Shown here one piece after another: positions 1 to 21,952 of a stretch of DNA of 64,000 bases. Numbering within the stretch: position 1 is the stretch's first letter; each line of letters starts with the position of its first letter. The DNA is from Spirodela intermedia (taxonomy: Eukaryota > Streptophyta > Magnoliopsida > Alismatales > Araceae): positions 6,697,827 through 6,761,826 of the forward strand of contig LR746272.1 of assembly GCA_902729315.2 (NCBI GenBank), given 5' to 3'. Position numbers and translations under genes: made by a program. A model generated the notes under the pieces. The model saw only the letters and a program-made list of their open reading frames with translations, was not told the origin of the DNA and did no database searches.

Positions 1-702
1 TTGAAATGGCTCTGCACCCAGAAGATGCATGTTTCCCTGCCTCTGAAGCGTTAGGAGAACAAACAATATCAAGTAAAATGGCTTCTCATGACTTCTGAAA
101 GAGCTTCCTCTGTGATCAACTCTGAAGTGTCTTATCCCATTTACCTCGATTGCAGAGGCCTTTGTATTCTGGGAACTGATGTGATGCAAATATTTTTTTT
201 TCTCTTGGAATAAATCAGGTCGAGGTGTGTTAGTATTAATGAACTAATGAAGGGTCACGAAAGCATCTTGGAAGAAAGTCGAGGCCTCCACGCCCCTCAT
301 GAGAAATGATAGAAATGATAAAACCTTTCCATGGCAGTTTCTGTGCTCTGAATTCGTGTGCTGTAATGAAAGGTCCTTCTTTCTTCAATGCTCCTCCTGC
401 TGTCATCTGTCATCTACGGAGTTGTCATTTTATGAGGCTCTACCCATTTAGATATTTATCAGTAGTGGACTATTTCTTTGTTTGGATTTTTTTTATTATT
501 GTCTAGTGAATACATAATTTCGATTCTATTCACTTCCTCTTTCTACTAATTCGAGTGTCAACACTTTCATTTCCTTCGATCCTGTATTCTTTTCTTAACC
601 CTTTTATTTCATTCTCCTAGCTCTAAGGATCTTCAGATGAGCATGGGTCTGCAACTTCATGGTCCTGCGTTGACTTTTCCCTTTTCTCTGCTATCCTCGC
701 AG
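1..702 (+). other. Upstream intron or 5' part of the GIP1-like gene
   Basis: No exon can be supported here. The stretch ends in a good splice acceptor (pyrimidine-rich run, then CAG at 700-702) directly before the first recognisable GIP1-like exon. A second possible acceptor sits at about 620, and the frame stays open from an ATG at 637, so the first exon could start earlier. The rest is AT-rich and looks like intron sequence. Confidence 0.5.
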
Positions 703-871
703 GAAGCTTACACCAGCTCCTCTCCAAGTAATCTTCTTGCATCAGCTGGTCAACCTTCGCGAGAATTTGACCTTGCTTACTCCAACTTGCTTGCCACACA
801 GTCGATGCCCACGAAATACAGCACGTCAGCGTCTTCCATGACCATGCCCAGCGTTTCCATGCTGGAGGTAT

Positions 872-940
<69 letters not shown>

Positions 941-2001
941 ACGGGGGTGTTTGATATTATCTCTCCCTCTCATCCGCTCTCGCTGCGGGAAAAGATGGCA
1001 TTTTTTAGAAAATGCTGTCTATCAACGTGCACAAAATCTACATCTTGCCCCCGATGCCAGCAACGAAACTGACAGAAAAACTTAGCATCTGGTTATTTCT
1101 GATTCGTGACTTCTGTTCTTACTCTGATTCTCACTCAGGTCGAGAACCCAGCCCGGCATAATCTGCCATCCACCAGCATTCCCGCCGGCTCACAAGCCCC
1201 TCAGCAAGTACCAGTTCAGGCATATTCTCAGCCTACGCTCCCCTTGGGCCATTTCGCAAACATCGTCGGCTACCCCTTCCTCCATCCTCAGAGCTACACC
1301 TACCTGCCCTCCGCCTTCCAGCAGGCATACCCCAGCAGCAGCACATACAGCAAGTATGCACTGCCGCAGCAATATAAAGCCGCCAGCGCCGGCATAAGCA
1401 ACCTGCCGCCGTCCGCCGCCCCCTCTAGCTTCAGAGGTGGCTTCGGGGGCGCGGCCAACATCTTGGGAAACTTCCAGCTGAACACTTCGACCTCTTCTGG
1501 AAACACGGCGGTGGGCTACGATGACCTCCTAAGCTCCCAGTACAAAGAAGCCAGCCATTACCTTCCTCTCCAACAGGTCAGTGTCGATCCCGCACAGCAT
1601 CCATGAAATGGGATCTGGCTGATTATGTGATTGGAAATATGCAATCGCTTCCTTTTGAGTTTTCTTTTCTGATGAAAGCTCCGCCGTTGGATTGATTTCA
1701 GAACGAAAGCTCCGCCATGTGGCTGCACGGGGGCGGTGGCGGCTCAAGGACCATGCCAGCGGTGCCGGGGTCGTACTACAGCTTCCAGGGGCAGGGCCAA
1801 GATGGGGGGCTGCGACAGAGCCAGCAGCAGCCGCCACTGCCGCCGCCGTATAGGGCCACCGCCGGGTACCAAAATCTTTACCATGCGCAGATGGGGCTGG
1901 GCCAGGAGCAGCGGCAGGGGGTGGCCGATGGCGGCAGCATGAACCCGCTGAGGGGACCATCGTCGCAGGCCGCCGCCAGCCATCTCTGGCAACACTACTG
2001 A
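703..2001 (+). CDS. GBF-interacting protein 1-like, C-terminal part (3 exons)
   Basis: These are the last three exons of a gene whose 5' part lies left of the window: 703-867, 1139-1576 and 1702-2001 (stop TGA). All junctions are GT-AG in phase 0, giving about 300 residues. The protein is rich in Gln, Pro, Ser, Tyr and Ala. Its segments PTLPLGHFANIVGYPF, YLPSAFQQAYPSSS, QYKEASHYLPLQQ, SAMWLHGGG and the ending HLWQHY match the tail of plant GIP1/GIP1-like proteins. Family knowledge: GIP1 binds G-box bZIP factors and raises their DNA binding, and it carries an N-terminal DUF1296 domain, which is off the window. The first intron holds a 60-bp CT tract. The assignment rests on recalled family sequence and not on a search. 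Confidence 0.82.
875..936. repeat. (CT)n microsatellite in GIP1-like intron
   Basis: About 30 CT units lie just behind the splice donor at 868. The Leu/Ser open frames through the tract come from the repeat. Confidence 0.95.
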
Positions 2002-10712
<8,711 letters not shown>

Positions 10713-12513
10713 TCAGACTTGTGGATCTCTGATAAATTCTTGATCTACTACTTTGAGGGCGTAGTCTTCTGAGTTCATCTGCTCCAGCATCTTAAGGACC
10801 TCGGACATGGATGGCCTCTTGGAGGGGTCCGTCTCCAGGCACCTCTCTGCAATGCAGAACATGGTGATGGTCTCTTCCAGAGGGTAGCAGACCAAGCTGC
10901 CGTCTACTGCATGATCGATGCACTTGCTGTTAGCCACTTCTTTCACCTGTTGGAGGGCCCGAAACCATTGCTTAGATAGATGCTCATTGGATGATGAAAT
11001 ATTAGAACTCGCCACAAAATCATGTGAGATGGTTGGTCCCCATGAAAGGGCGTCGATTGAAGGGTTTTATGAGGAGCTTTGAACATGAAATATATAACAT
11101 GGTATGGGTCTGAATTCGTCAGCAATCATGTGGGATGATGATGATCATGATGAAGAGAAGGACACAAGTACCAAGAGGGAAATTGAATTCCATGGGACGG
11201 AATTTATTCTATATGAGTATTTTCCCCACTTATTGCTAGAAAAGGAAATCTTAAAATAAACAAAAAAAAATGTGTTGTTGGGGTTTTAGATTGTTCTTTG
11301 GATGATACCATATACATTCAACCTAGGCTAGAATTTAGGGAAAAATAAAAATCTAAAGAGGGATAATCGTATGAACAGGTCCCTTTCATCACATAACTCA
11401 CTCCTTCCTCCCTCCCCATCAATGGTTTCAAGATGCATTATGGAGAACATGAAGAGGAGGACAGAAGGCCCAAGACGGAAATTAAATGGAGCATACGGGA
11501 ATTTCTTATTGATGTTTTTACCTATTTATGGTGTGAAGATGAACTTCGAAGATCAGAATAAGAGAAAAACATTGTCCAGGATATAATATGCCCTTCAGAT
11601 GATGAAATATGTACAATCCGGTCTTGAATTTTTTGGAAAAAAAAATCAATAGTTAACTGCTTCCCCGTTTCTCCCAGCAATGGTTTTGAGATGGACTATG
11701 AATATCATGAAGAGAAGGGACTTAGTTATATGATCATTCACCACATTCATTGTTTGAAAATCACAACAGCAGTAAATATGTAATTTAATGGGTTTTGTAT
11801 GTTTGTTAGACGATGAAATATACATTATTATTTTATTGTTTTTGAATTTTTTCAAATGTTAGGAGGATAATCGTCTGGTATGCAAAACTGCTCTCTCCCC
11901 CATCGATGGCCTTGAGATGAACGAGAAAAGAAATAAGAGAAGGAGAGAAGAACTAACATGGTAATTAATTGGAGCTATGAAGATTTGAGAAATTAAATTT
12001 GCATTGAATTTATGGTTTTATGATGAATTTATGGTTCTGGTATGAACTCAATCAAGAGCGCAACGACAATTAAAAAGATGCCACTGTCATCATGATTTTG
12101 GGTCCTGCCCTTGGAAGCCATGATCATGGCTATTAGTTCATCTAAAACGCAGCGAAACCCTAGAGATTTGGCCGTTTTTCTTAAAACTATATGCAAAAGA
12201 CAAGGTATCAAGAATCAATATATCTAACCGAGCGTAATCAAAGCTTGTGAGGGGCGCAGTTAATTACCCAAGAAACGAGCCCGGTGCCCTCCTCGACGAA
12301 GGACTCATCCGTGGGCTTCCTCCCAGTCAAGAGCTCAAGCAGCACCACGCCAAAACTGTAGACATCCCCTTTCGTTGTTGCCCTCCCTGTCTCAAAATAC
12401 TCTGCAAAATATGGATAAAGATGGAATACAACAGGAAAACTGTCAGACCCTTCAAGATAGATCATTAGATGGACAGATTGATAGATATATATCTCTATAT
12501 ATATTAAGACTAT

Positions 12514-12586
<73 letters not shown>

Positions 12587-12970
12587 GGTGTATGCTCAGG
12601 AAGAAGACGAGGTTGTTGGCTCATACCGGGCGCCAGGTAGCCAAAGGTGCCGGCCACCACGGTTGAAGCATGGGTCCGGCTGGGAGCCACCAGCGTGGCC
12701 AGCCCGAAGTCCGCTACCTTCGCCTCCATGCTCTCGTCGAGGAGGATGTTGCTGGACTTGATGTCCCTGTGGATTATGTTGGGGACACAGTCGTGGTGGA
12801 GGTACGATAGCCCCCGGGCCGTGCCTACGGCTATCTTGTGCCTCGTCGCCCAGTCCAGAGCCTTCTTCTCCTTCTCCTTCCCTGCACCATTAACACCATC
12901 AAGTCCCTATCAGCCAACGGATCACGTCAACACCTTTCATCCGGGGATCTAATCTAGACTGTCATATCCT

Positions 12971-13012
<42 letters not shown>

Positions 13013-13520
13013 AGATCCTCTTTGGTACATGGAAGGTACCGTGGAGGAGGGCGTCGAGGCTGCCGTTGGGCATGAGTTCGTAGATGAGGAGGTTGAACTG
13101 AGGAGTGGTGTAGTAGCCGTGGAGGGTGAGGATATTGCGGTGCTTGATGTCCCCCATAGCCTCCAGCTCCCGCTCGAAGCCTCGGTCCCTATCGGCGCTG
13201 CCGCGGCTGAGCCTCTTCACGGCGAAAGCGGCGGCGCCGCCATCGATCACCAGCTTGTAGACGGTGCCGTAGCCGCCAGAGCCGATGATGTCCTTGCTGG
13301 TCAGCCTCATGGTCTTCTTCAGGAAAGCCCTGGAGGGCAGCGCCTGCGCCGTCGTCAGAGACCTGAAGAGGACCAACTTGCCGCCGCTGAAACCCTCCTC
13401 GATGATCCTTCTCTTCCTCAGCCATCGTTTGTAGAGGAGCACCGAAATCACCACCTTGGAAGCCACGAAGGCAATGCAGCAGACCGTGATGTAAAAGGCC
13501 ATCACCCTCCCGTTCGCCAT
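10713..13520 (-). CDS. Short receptor-like Ser/Thr kinase, At1g78530 type (4 exons)
   Basis: Exons on the minus strand: 13520-13040, 12881-12627, 12401-12268 and 10946-10713. All introns are GT-AG and the frame closes at 367 residues. A single membrane segment (about 7-29) follows a very short N-terminus, so there is no ligand-binding ectodomain. The kinase domain has the Gly loop GSGGYG (80-85), Lys102 in [12 protein letters not shown] (198-205, an RD kinase) and DFG (218-220), then a GT-FGYLAPE activation segment built across the exon 2/3 junction and PTDESF in the C lobe. All catalytic residues are present, so it should be active. It resembles Arabidopsis At1g78530, a kinase of the LRR receptor-like lineage without LRRs. 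Its substrate and pathway are unknown to me. Intron 2 holds an AT/GA microsatellite and intron 1 a CT tract. An in-frame upstream ATG at 13616 exists, but the TATA-like site suggests it lies at or before the transcription start. Confidence 0.92.
12517..12585. repeat. Compound (AT)n(GA)n microsatellite in kinase intron 2
   Basis: About 14 AT units are followed by about 19 GA units, inside the intron at 12402-12626. Confidence 0.93.
12971..13012. repeat. (CT)n microsatellite in kinase intron 1
   Basis: A CT tract of about 40 bp begins roughly 28 bases inside the donor of intron 1 (13039-12882). Confidence 0.93.
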
Positions 13521-13638
13521 GGCCACCTCCAGAGCTGAGCTCTTCCAGGACGTGAACGGCCGGTCTGAACGGGAGAGAGAGAAAGAAGTGGAGAGGAGGC
13601 GCCGAAGTGGGATCAATTACGAAGAAAGAGGTCGGCCA

Positions 13639-13648
13639 GTATTTAAGA
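13639..13648 (-). promoter_or_regulatory. Possible TATA box of the kinase gene
   Basis: CTTAAATAC on the minus strand lies about 120 bp before the ATG at 13520. Transcription starting about 30 bp downstream would begin near 13610, which favours the ATG at 13520 over the one at 13616. Confidence 0.4.
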
Positions 13649-13684
13649 GGTCCACAGGTACGGAGCAGGAACAAAAATCCATCT

Positions 13685-13725
13685 TCTAGAGAGATAGATA
13701 GACAGAGAGAGACAGAGAGGGAGAC

Positions 13726-13773
<48 letters not shown>
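13685..13773. repeat. GA-rich microsatellite in kinase promoter
   Basis: Imperfect GATA/GACAGA repeats pass into about 20 clean GA units (13733-13773), just upstream of the presumed kinase promoter. Confidence 0.92.
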
Positions 13774-13776
<3 letters not shown>

Positions 13777-13987
13777 CTGCATGGTCCTCGTGTGTGAGGG
13801 CTGTCGTCTGCGGTCAAGGCGTGGGGATTTGTCTCTCTCACGTGATATTATCACGCCAAATTACCATGACAACACCCAACCCTTCTCAGGTTTGTCGATG
13901 GGGCCCCCGACCGGTTAATTCAATAAACGTTTGAACTTTGAAGTTAATACATACATTTCCAAGAGAAAACGCCGACCTATCCCTTTC

Positions 13988-14505
13988 CGGGCCGGGCCTC
14001 AATTTCTTGGGCCGGACCCAGATTTCATCTTAAGTAAAAAATGCCGGAAAAAAAGTGATTATGCTGGGCCAGACCCATAATTAACCAATACCAGGAGAAA
14101 CCCATGCGACGTTGCTTATTCCAGAAGTCTTGAAAGGGCCGAGAGAGAGGGTTATTAGGGCCCGACAAGAATTACCTCAGTAACCCGGGAAAGCCCGGAA
14201 GAGATGGTTTCCTAGGGCTGGGCCTGGATTTGACCTGAAGGTATAGAAAACCTGAAAGAGATGGCTTATTTGGTTAGGACCCGATTTCGTTAGAACTCGA
14301 ATAATCTTGGAATAGATCGCTTACTTGAAAACCCCAAACTGAAGGTTATCTGAGCGGGGGTGCGTGACACCTTCTCGTCACAAGCCCTTCTCCGGGCTGG
14401 GAGCAGATTTCGTGAGGAGGAAAAGGCCCGAAAGAGAAGCGTATTCGGCCCAGACAATGGATTCATCAAAAGCCAGGAAAAACCAGGAAAAGCCCGGTGG
14501 CAGCC
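13988..14505. repeat. Old diverged ~57-bp tandem array
   Basis: Related units begin near 13988, 14009, 14065, 14158, 14215, 14272, 14395 and 14447. Most carry a GGGCC-GACCC-GATTT start followed by an AAAGAGATGGCTTATT-like end. Steps of 56, 57 and 57 bp are regular; the 93 and 123 bp steps suggest insertions or lost units. It lies upstream of the kinase gene and ahead of the AT-rich block. Confidence 0.7.
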
Positions 14506-15497
14506 AGCTCCAAGCACCCATTCTCCGTGGGTCAGAGGTTCTTCCAGAACCTACCCGGCCAGAGTTTGTGATTTGGCCCGGCCCGGCCCATGGGCGATAG
14601 AACTAAACTAGGCTCATTTTAATCCAATTTTCTCTATTTAGATAGCAATAATCAAACTATGTATTAACTATCGGGGGGAGGGGGAGTGAGAATATCACGG
14701 CCTTTACACAGCAACCTGCCGTACATCTGTTGAATCATGTGAAAAGTTGACCTACTTGCGGCCGCCGGGGTGTTGTCTTGGTCACGGATTGCGACACGTT
14801 TCGGGCAGCCCACTGGATGAAATCGGAGTTAACTTTCTTCGGGAGGGCGAGATTCATTGGAGCCGATCGTCGCCACGTTTATGGTCGAGTCTCGGGCTAG
14901 TTTCCTATGCTGGGTGGGAAAGGTTTACCATTTTTAGAGAGGACTTGTAAATTAAAATATATCATAAAAAAATTCGAGTGGGAAGCAGCCGTACGTGAGA
15001 GGAGAAGGAAAGAAAGAATGGGATAATAAATGAGAGATGAAGAGGGGGAGGGAGTTTACGTCCGCATGCAGGTTGGTTAGAACAGAGTGTGCAATTAGAG
15101 AATAGAGATATGAAGGAACAGACTAGGAAATAATAAAAAGCATGTTAGTTCCAAAGCAGAGAAACTCACTTGATCTGGTTTATCTACGAGTGAGAAAAAA
15201 GAAGGTATACACATCATCATATGTCCTTTGGGAAGATAAATTTTCGAGTTTTACTTGAGTTGTATCCCTCTCTACGTCTATGGATATTATGGAACCGTGA
15301 AGCGGGGACTTCCCACATTATGGTCAACGTGCGGGCGCTGCCGATGAGTTCATGGGATTCCCACGTCGTCCGCCTCCGTTCACACCGCATCCAGCAGGAC
15401 ACGAAGTCAACGACGCTCAGACCGTCCTCTGCCTGATCTGCCGTAGCTATTGCCGACATAACGACGAACTCGACTCCTGAACCATCTCTCTCTATCT

Positions 15498-15540
<43 letters not shown>

Positions 15541-15541
15541 A
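14506..15541. other. Gene-free transition between array and AT-rich block
   Basis: Moderate base composition without a supportable gene. It ends in a compound CT/CA microsatellite at 15490-15540. Confidence 0.6.
15490..15540. repeat. Compound (CT)n(CA)n microsatellite
   Basis: About 14 CT units run directly into about 11 CA units, the same order as in the array at 9.8 kb. Confidence 0.93.
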
Positions 15542-16456
15542 TACGTATTCCAGTATTGTCGCTTTCAAGGGTTTCGTGGAATAACGCGCGACTACCTAGT
15601 CCATTTTTATGTAATATGGACAGAAAATTTAGGAAACTTCATAAAAAAAACTGGTCCTTCACTAAACTATTATTCCTTAACGAATGCAATGGAGCCCACA
15701 TATATAGGTACTACATGATCTTACATAGATAGTGTTAGATTAGCCTAACATGCCTTTCCTGGCTTTGAGTGCAATTATAAACATGGCATTGAACCTATTG
15801 TTATTTCTGTATTTTTTTACATCAAAGTTTTGTGGAAAATAACTTAATACCCCAATCAAAATGAATTTAATAGCTTTTGAGACTCCCAATTAATAATTTA
15901 GATTAGGGTTCAGGGTTTCAAAACAAGGGTTTATAATATTGGGTGTAAAACTTAGGCTTTGTGATTTAGTATTCTTATTATCAATGTATGCTGGAAATTT
16001 GAAGCAATAATTTTCATTCAGGGCTTGTTATTAAAAAAGTATACTACTAATTCAAATTCTCGTAAACTTGGAGGTTACAGTTTTAAACCTTGGAATTAGG
16101 GCTTGATATTTTGGGTTGTCTTAACTAAGGATTGTTACAACCTTAATTCCCCAGTTGTAGGAAAGCTCATCAGTTGTTGGGATTAGGCTTTTGTTCATCC
16201 TCTCACTATCCCCATCCTCATGGAGGAAGGGTGAGTGAGTTTAAGTCAATCAGCAGCACGGCCCATCACCTTCTATTCATACTCCTTCTATTCATACTTC
16301 TATTCATATTCTACGGAATAGCCAAGCCCAACATTCTATGGTGACTTTCTAAGCAAGGTTGAACATGAAATTTTTTCTTCAACATGAAATAAGGCAAGGG
16401 TGTTCAAAGCTAGAAAATTAGTCATATTAACCTATGCTATATAGTCATATCCTCCA

Positions 16457-16514
<58 letters not shown>
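16457..16514. repeat. (CT)n microsatellite
   Basis: About 28 CT units with one CTAT break, inside AT-rich DNA. Confidence 0.95.
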
Positions 16515-16518
<4 letters not shown>

Positions 16519-17677
16519 CTTGAAATTATTTAGAAGTTTCCCTTTTATTCTATTACCTTGGTTCTCTCATGTCTCTATTACAATAGAAATATAATGTGAA
16601 ATATTCTTTTGACAAAGAGTCAAGATAGGTTGAAAAGATCAACCAAATCTTATTAAGCTAAAGTTGAAGATGAGGGCAACAAATTGCTGCTCAAAAGTAG
16701 GAAGATTCTAATTTCAATAGCTTATCTACTTGCATGACCATGAATCTAATCATATTTATGGCTTTGATAAGTTACGTGGCATCATTGAATAGTGGTTACA
16801 AATGAGAGTATTTAAGATTGGCTTACTATAATAAAGAAAGTAACAACCCTTATGACTTGTTGCTACAAAGCCGAAAGCATAAGTTACAATAAGCTAAAAC
16901 TTTAGGATTGAAATTTGGTGTGGAAAATAGGACTTGGCAACTCCCAATTGAGGAGATTGGTTCAATAAAGATGTAACATTTTTTAAAACTTGTATATCTT
17001 AAGGTATCCACATGAGATCTATAAGCAATAATTTTCCTTCAATTGCTTACACTAAGTATTTGCTATATTGGATCATTCATGTTGAATAATTTTTAGAAGG
17101 CAATGGACTTTTGCTTCAATAGTGGCTGGTAAGTGCTTGTGTTTACTTGAAAGTGGTTTTTAAAAATTAGCATTATTTTTTACACCTTGAAAGTATATAG
17201 TTGTACTAATATAGTTATGCTAAAGTCTAGGAAGTATATACACCTTGAAATTCTTGAGAGTTCAAAATGTCCTCAAGTAGAATGAAATTTACTCTAACTA
17301 TTTTTTAGGCACGTCATTTACACCAAATGACATGATTTACACTGTTAAAAAATTGTATAAAAATAATAAAAAGTAAAGAAAAGATCATGAATATGTAAGG
17401 AACCCTTTCCTCAATCAAAAACAGAGAGGATTAGCAAAAGATTAAGATTAACGATTGAATTAAATGCAAATGAATCAAGAAAGAAAATAGATCCTCACCA
17501 TTAAGCTTCCACAACAAGAAATAAAAATCATAAAGCTTTCAAAAAGCTTTAGAGTTGAACATTGAGAATGGTAACTCATTCTATATTTTTTTTTAGTGGA
17601 TTTTCGTACAAGGGCTGTCTAGAGTCTTAATCTAGGGCATATTAGCACATGTTAATCTTATGTAGGCCCATATAGAC

Positions 17678-17833
17678 ATGAATCTGGAATAGAGGAGTAG
17701 GTTCTCCATTGATTTTACCCCATTGAGTTTTCATTTGGTTTAGCCTCTTAGAACTATGAATCGAGAAGAGAGGAGTAGGTTATCTTATTTGACTCTTTAT
17801 AATTGTTAATTTAGGAGAATATTTAAGGATGCA
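17678..17833. repeat. 77-bp direct duplication
   Basis: Similar segments begin at about 17678 and 17755. Each has ATGAATC, then AGAGGAGTAGGTT. A related motif (AGTAGGTTCTCC) recurs near 26021. Confidence 0.6.
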
Positions 17834-20800
17834 ATCTTGAGTTTGGTGGAGATGTTCAATCTAGTGAAGGTGGTTAAAGCCTATAATTTAGTGTGTATAG
17901 TAATAAGTATTTATTAGAAGCCAAGGAAATGATAACATACATGATACTTAGAGAGTAAAGGAGGCCAGATTACTAACCACTATAAAAATTGTGTGAAATA
18001 CCATATATCACCTTTTTAAATTCTAGTAGCTAGGAGAGAATGAAGTTAGAGAAAAACCAATTCATCTCCCCCTCCCCCTCTTAGTATTGTGGTGTCATAT
18101 TCCAACAAGACAACAATAGGAAAATATTATTGGAATGTTAGTTTTGCTATGAAAAGATTTAAAAGTTTAATTGATCTGAATTAAATGATCTCTCAATAAT
18201 TTATGAATTAAATGATGTAATTGGTACACTCTTAAGAGTTTAATTTAGTGTACAAATTCCATGTTTAAATCACCAAACTCAAAAATGGCTAATTCAATAT
18301 TGTAGATCACACTAGTTCAGATATCTATTTTAATATCTAATTTAGAATTTATTTATGATTATTTCTTAAATGTTTTACTCAAATTTCTTAATTCAGTTTT
18401 GGTGTTAATTGATGGACTGAGATAAAGTTTAATTCAATGTGTACGAAACACTTGTTAGGATCTTGAGTTTAATCTTGAATTCAAATATATTTTTGATTAT
18501 GGAATTAAATGATTTAGTTATTAAGAGTTTTTAATTGACAAAAAGTTAAATACAGTTAGTGACGTATTTTAGAAAGTCTATAAGTGAACACAATTCTTTT
18601 CAACCCACTGGAAGCTAAGTGTTGAATTTACCTCATTAAATCACTAAGATGCTTTTATAACTAACTTGATCACTGTAGTCCTAGTAAATCAAGGTTTTGA
18701 ATCAAATTGAAAAACAGTCTCATATGTAAAAAAATAAGTAAAAGTACAACACTTGATCATTCAAATAATTTTTAGACCTGAATTTTTATCATACACACAA
18801 GTATGCATATGGTTGTTGAAATTATTTTGAAAATGAAAATAGTGCTAACCTCTTGAATTGTTCAAGTGATAATCAAATAATCAAGATTAAATTGATTCAC
18901 CCCCATCCCCTCTAAGTTATATTTGAGGTTTTACCATTAATACATAGAAAAGAGGCATGGGTAAGAAGGGAGGGTTAAATTAATTAGATCTTCGTTTAAA
19001 TTTGGCCAATTATTTTAGTTCTATTGATTTTAGCTTTTCTTATCCTAAATTCTCTTAGGTATCCTTGGTCTAAATATATAGTTGAAGATTTTTATATTGA
19101 TTCAGTCTCAGCCTTACTTTCATTCCCCAAGAATATCTCATTCTTAGGTTTTAGTTAACGAAGTGTTTAGCTTGACAATTGTTAATTAGTAGGTTAAACT
19201 CTCTTAAAACTTCATCTCAAAGTTCTCTTTTATATTTATAGATCTATGAGGCCCACCATTGATTATAGGGATTAGCTCCATTGAGCGATTAAATCAATAT
19301 TTAATCATGATTTTTTGTTATGTTAAATAAGAGAGAATTTTACTCTGGGATATTCTTGATCATTTATGTTGACTTGAGATTCATCTGGAAAGTTGATGAA
19401 AAGGATGCTAGATTATACTTGTTTTTCTTTCTCCTTTTCACCTAGGTAAGTTATCTATCAAAAAAAGAGGTTGTCACTTCAATCAAGTGATGGATGATTG
19501 TTTTTCAATCAAATATTTTTCCTCAACTTGTAGTATTGTATAATATTTTACCAAGGTTCAAAGACCATTCGATTTATTTATAATGATCTGCATAAATTGT
19601 TAGCAAAAGACTCAATGTGATAGGGAAGCCAGGCATGATCATCATGAACTAACTAGCCATTGGAAAGAGACTTTTGATTCAAAAACCTCTCTGGTCTCTA
19701 TTGTTTTACAACATTAAAATCCTAAATTAGTTAGAAATTTGAATGATTGAAAACTAATACAACATTTATTTAAAACCATTCAGAATGAATGTATAAATCC
19801 CAAACTTATTAGTTCAAACAAGTTTGGTAAGAGCACATTATTATTAAAATATAATTGATAATACATCTCAAAATTAAATTTTAATTTTGAGTTAAAATCC
19901 AAATCATCTCAAATAAAGCATACACACTCAATCATAATTTAAATATGAATCATCATTATTTTGGTGACTTATGATATTTAAAACTTATTTTGAAATAGTT
20001 TCAATAGTTTGAAATTAATATTGTAAAAAAACCCAAGTAGCTATTTAAATAGTTTGAATTCAATCAATTAATTTTTCAACAAGGATAACTAAAAGTAGCA
20101 ATTTTACTTCTTAGACATCTAGTATAGTAGATAATCTCCATTTCAACAATTTTTATTGATGAAATGTTGCAATCATTACTTAGCATCAATGTTAGTTTCT
20201 ATAAATATTCGCATTTCTCACACTAATAATGAAAGCAATAATTTCAAAGATAAATTCATTGAAATTTAAGATTTCAAAGGTATGAGACTCAGATGGATTG
20301 TTTGATTTCATTTGGATATTTAACATTTTTATCTTTTATTCTTCATGAATTTTTTATATAATTAATTTCATGCACATATTTGAGAGAATATTTGTGTATT
20401 TAACGTGCATTGAATAATCATCATTGTTTGATCCATTTATCTATCTTATAAGTGTTTTTCACCATAAAAATATTAATTTAATTAATTCTCTAACAATAAG
20501 GAACATTGTGCTTTGAATACATGTGGGAAGAAGTTTTAACTCTTGATTCACATTGGAGGAAAAAATATCTGAAAATCAATGATGAAATTAGGAAAACTTG
20601 ACATCTCATTACTTTCTATCATTGAAGCTTTATCAAATCACACAACTATATTCCATGACTTTTTACATGAAAAATGGTCCTAAAATCATATCATGCTAGA
20701 CAATTTTCTATCATTCATCTAAGCATAACTTCATGGATCCAAAAATCATAAAGAAAATAAGATTAACAATGAGCATATAAAACCCCAAGTAATGGGGATT

Positions 20801-21952
20801 AATGAGACATAATGGAGGTATTAGTTATATTCTAAGTGTTAGCTATATTTATTTAGAAATTAATTGTTACAATAAAATTTAATTTATATTTTTTAATAGC
20901 TAACTTAATTCTAAGAGCCACTTGGATGGGTATAAAAGAGAAAGCCTCATTAGATTTGTTTAATTCAAGTGAGCTTCATTACCCATGAAATCACTAGCTA
21001 TTTAGAGGTATAGTTATTATTATTCAAACAAATCAATAGTTCTAATGCAAAAAAATAACATATAAAGAAATATTATTGATAAGTTTTCATTATCATAAGT
21101 TAATAATTAATTAATAATATATTTAAAGCCTTAATTTATGATAAATATACTTATATTTATATTCAATTATAAAAAGTAGATTTCAATTGGTTAATGTAAA
21201 TTTTTGACTAATTATGTGATTTATCTGAATTTTTATAATCATATTTTTTAGATAAATAAAGTAAAATAGAATAAAATAAAAACTATAGAAAAGGGGTGGA
21301 CCTACTAGTCAGTCGGGCTTGCAAGTAGGTCAAAAGCATAATTAGGCGAAGCCATGAGCAAAGAGCTTGAGTAGCTAAGGACCGATAGACATGTATGCAT
21401 TGCTCCCCTTCCATGTCACTAGTGGTCAATCAGACGTGGGGCAAGGAGTGCTTGTACACATGTGAGAGAGGGACTCATTGATAACAAAGTCTCACATTAT
21501 TATATATATGCCTCAAAAGTCAGAAAATAATCGATGTGGGAATAAATCGACATCACAAACTTTTTAAAGTTTTGAATAATTTTAATACCTAAAATACTTC
21601 TTATTCATGAGAACAAGATACTTTTATGATGTCACATTATAAGGGTATTTGCATACTTATTTTACTATCTCTCATACAAGTAGGTAATCAACAGGGGTTC
21701 TAATCCCACTAAAGTTAAAACTCATATTTTTATTTGATTAAATCATAATTTTTTAATAAATTACTAGTGAATGATTAAGTTATTAGAATCACTCACTCAT
21801 CAACAAAAATCTCATTAACATGATTCGCAGAGTATTACTATTAAAATTACATAAACAAATGATGAGTTTATCGAAAAAATTATGTCTGATTGATTAATAA
21901 ATAAGTTGTCATCAAGAAGAGGACGATCTCTTGAGAAATGAGTACCTCTTGA

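Noticed and set aside
13029-13538. 169-residue open frame antisense to kinase exon 1
   Set aside because: It is the shadow of a GC-rich coding exon; the kinase on the other strand has all family motifs.
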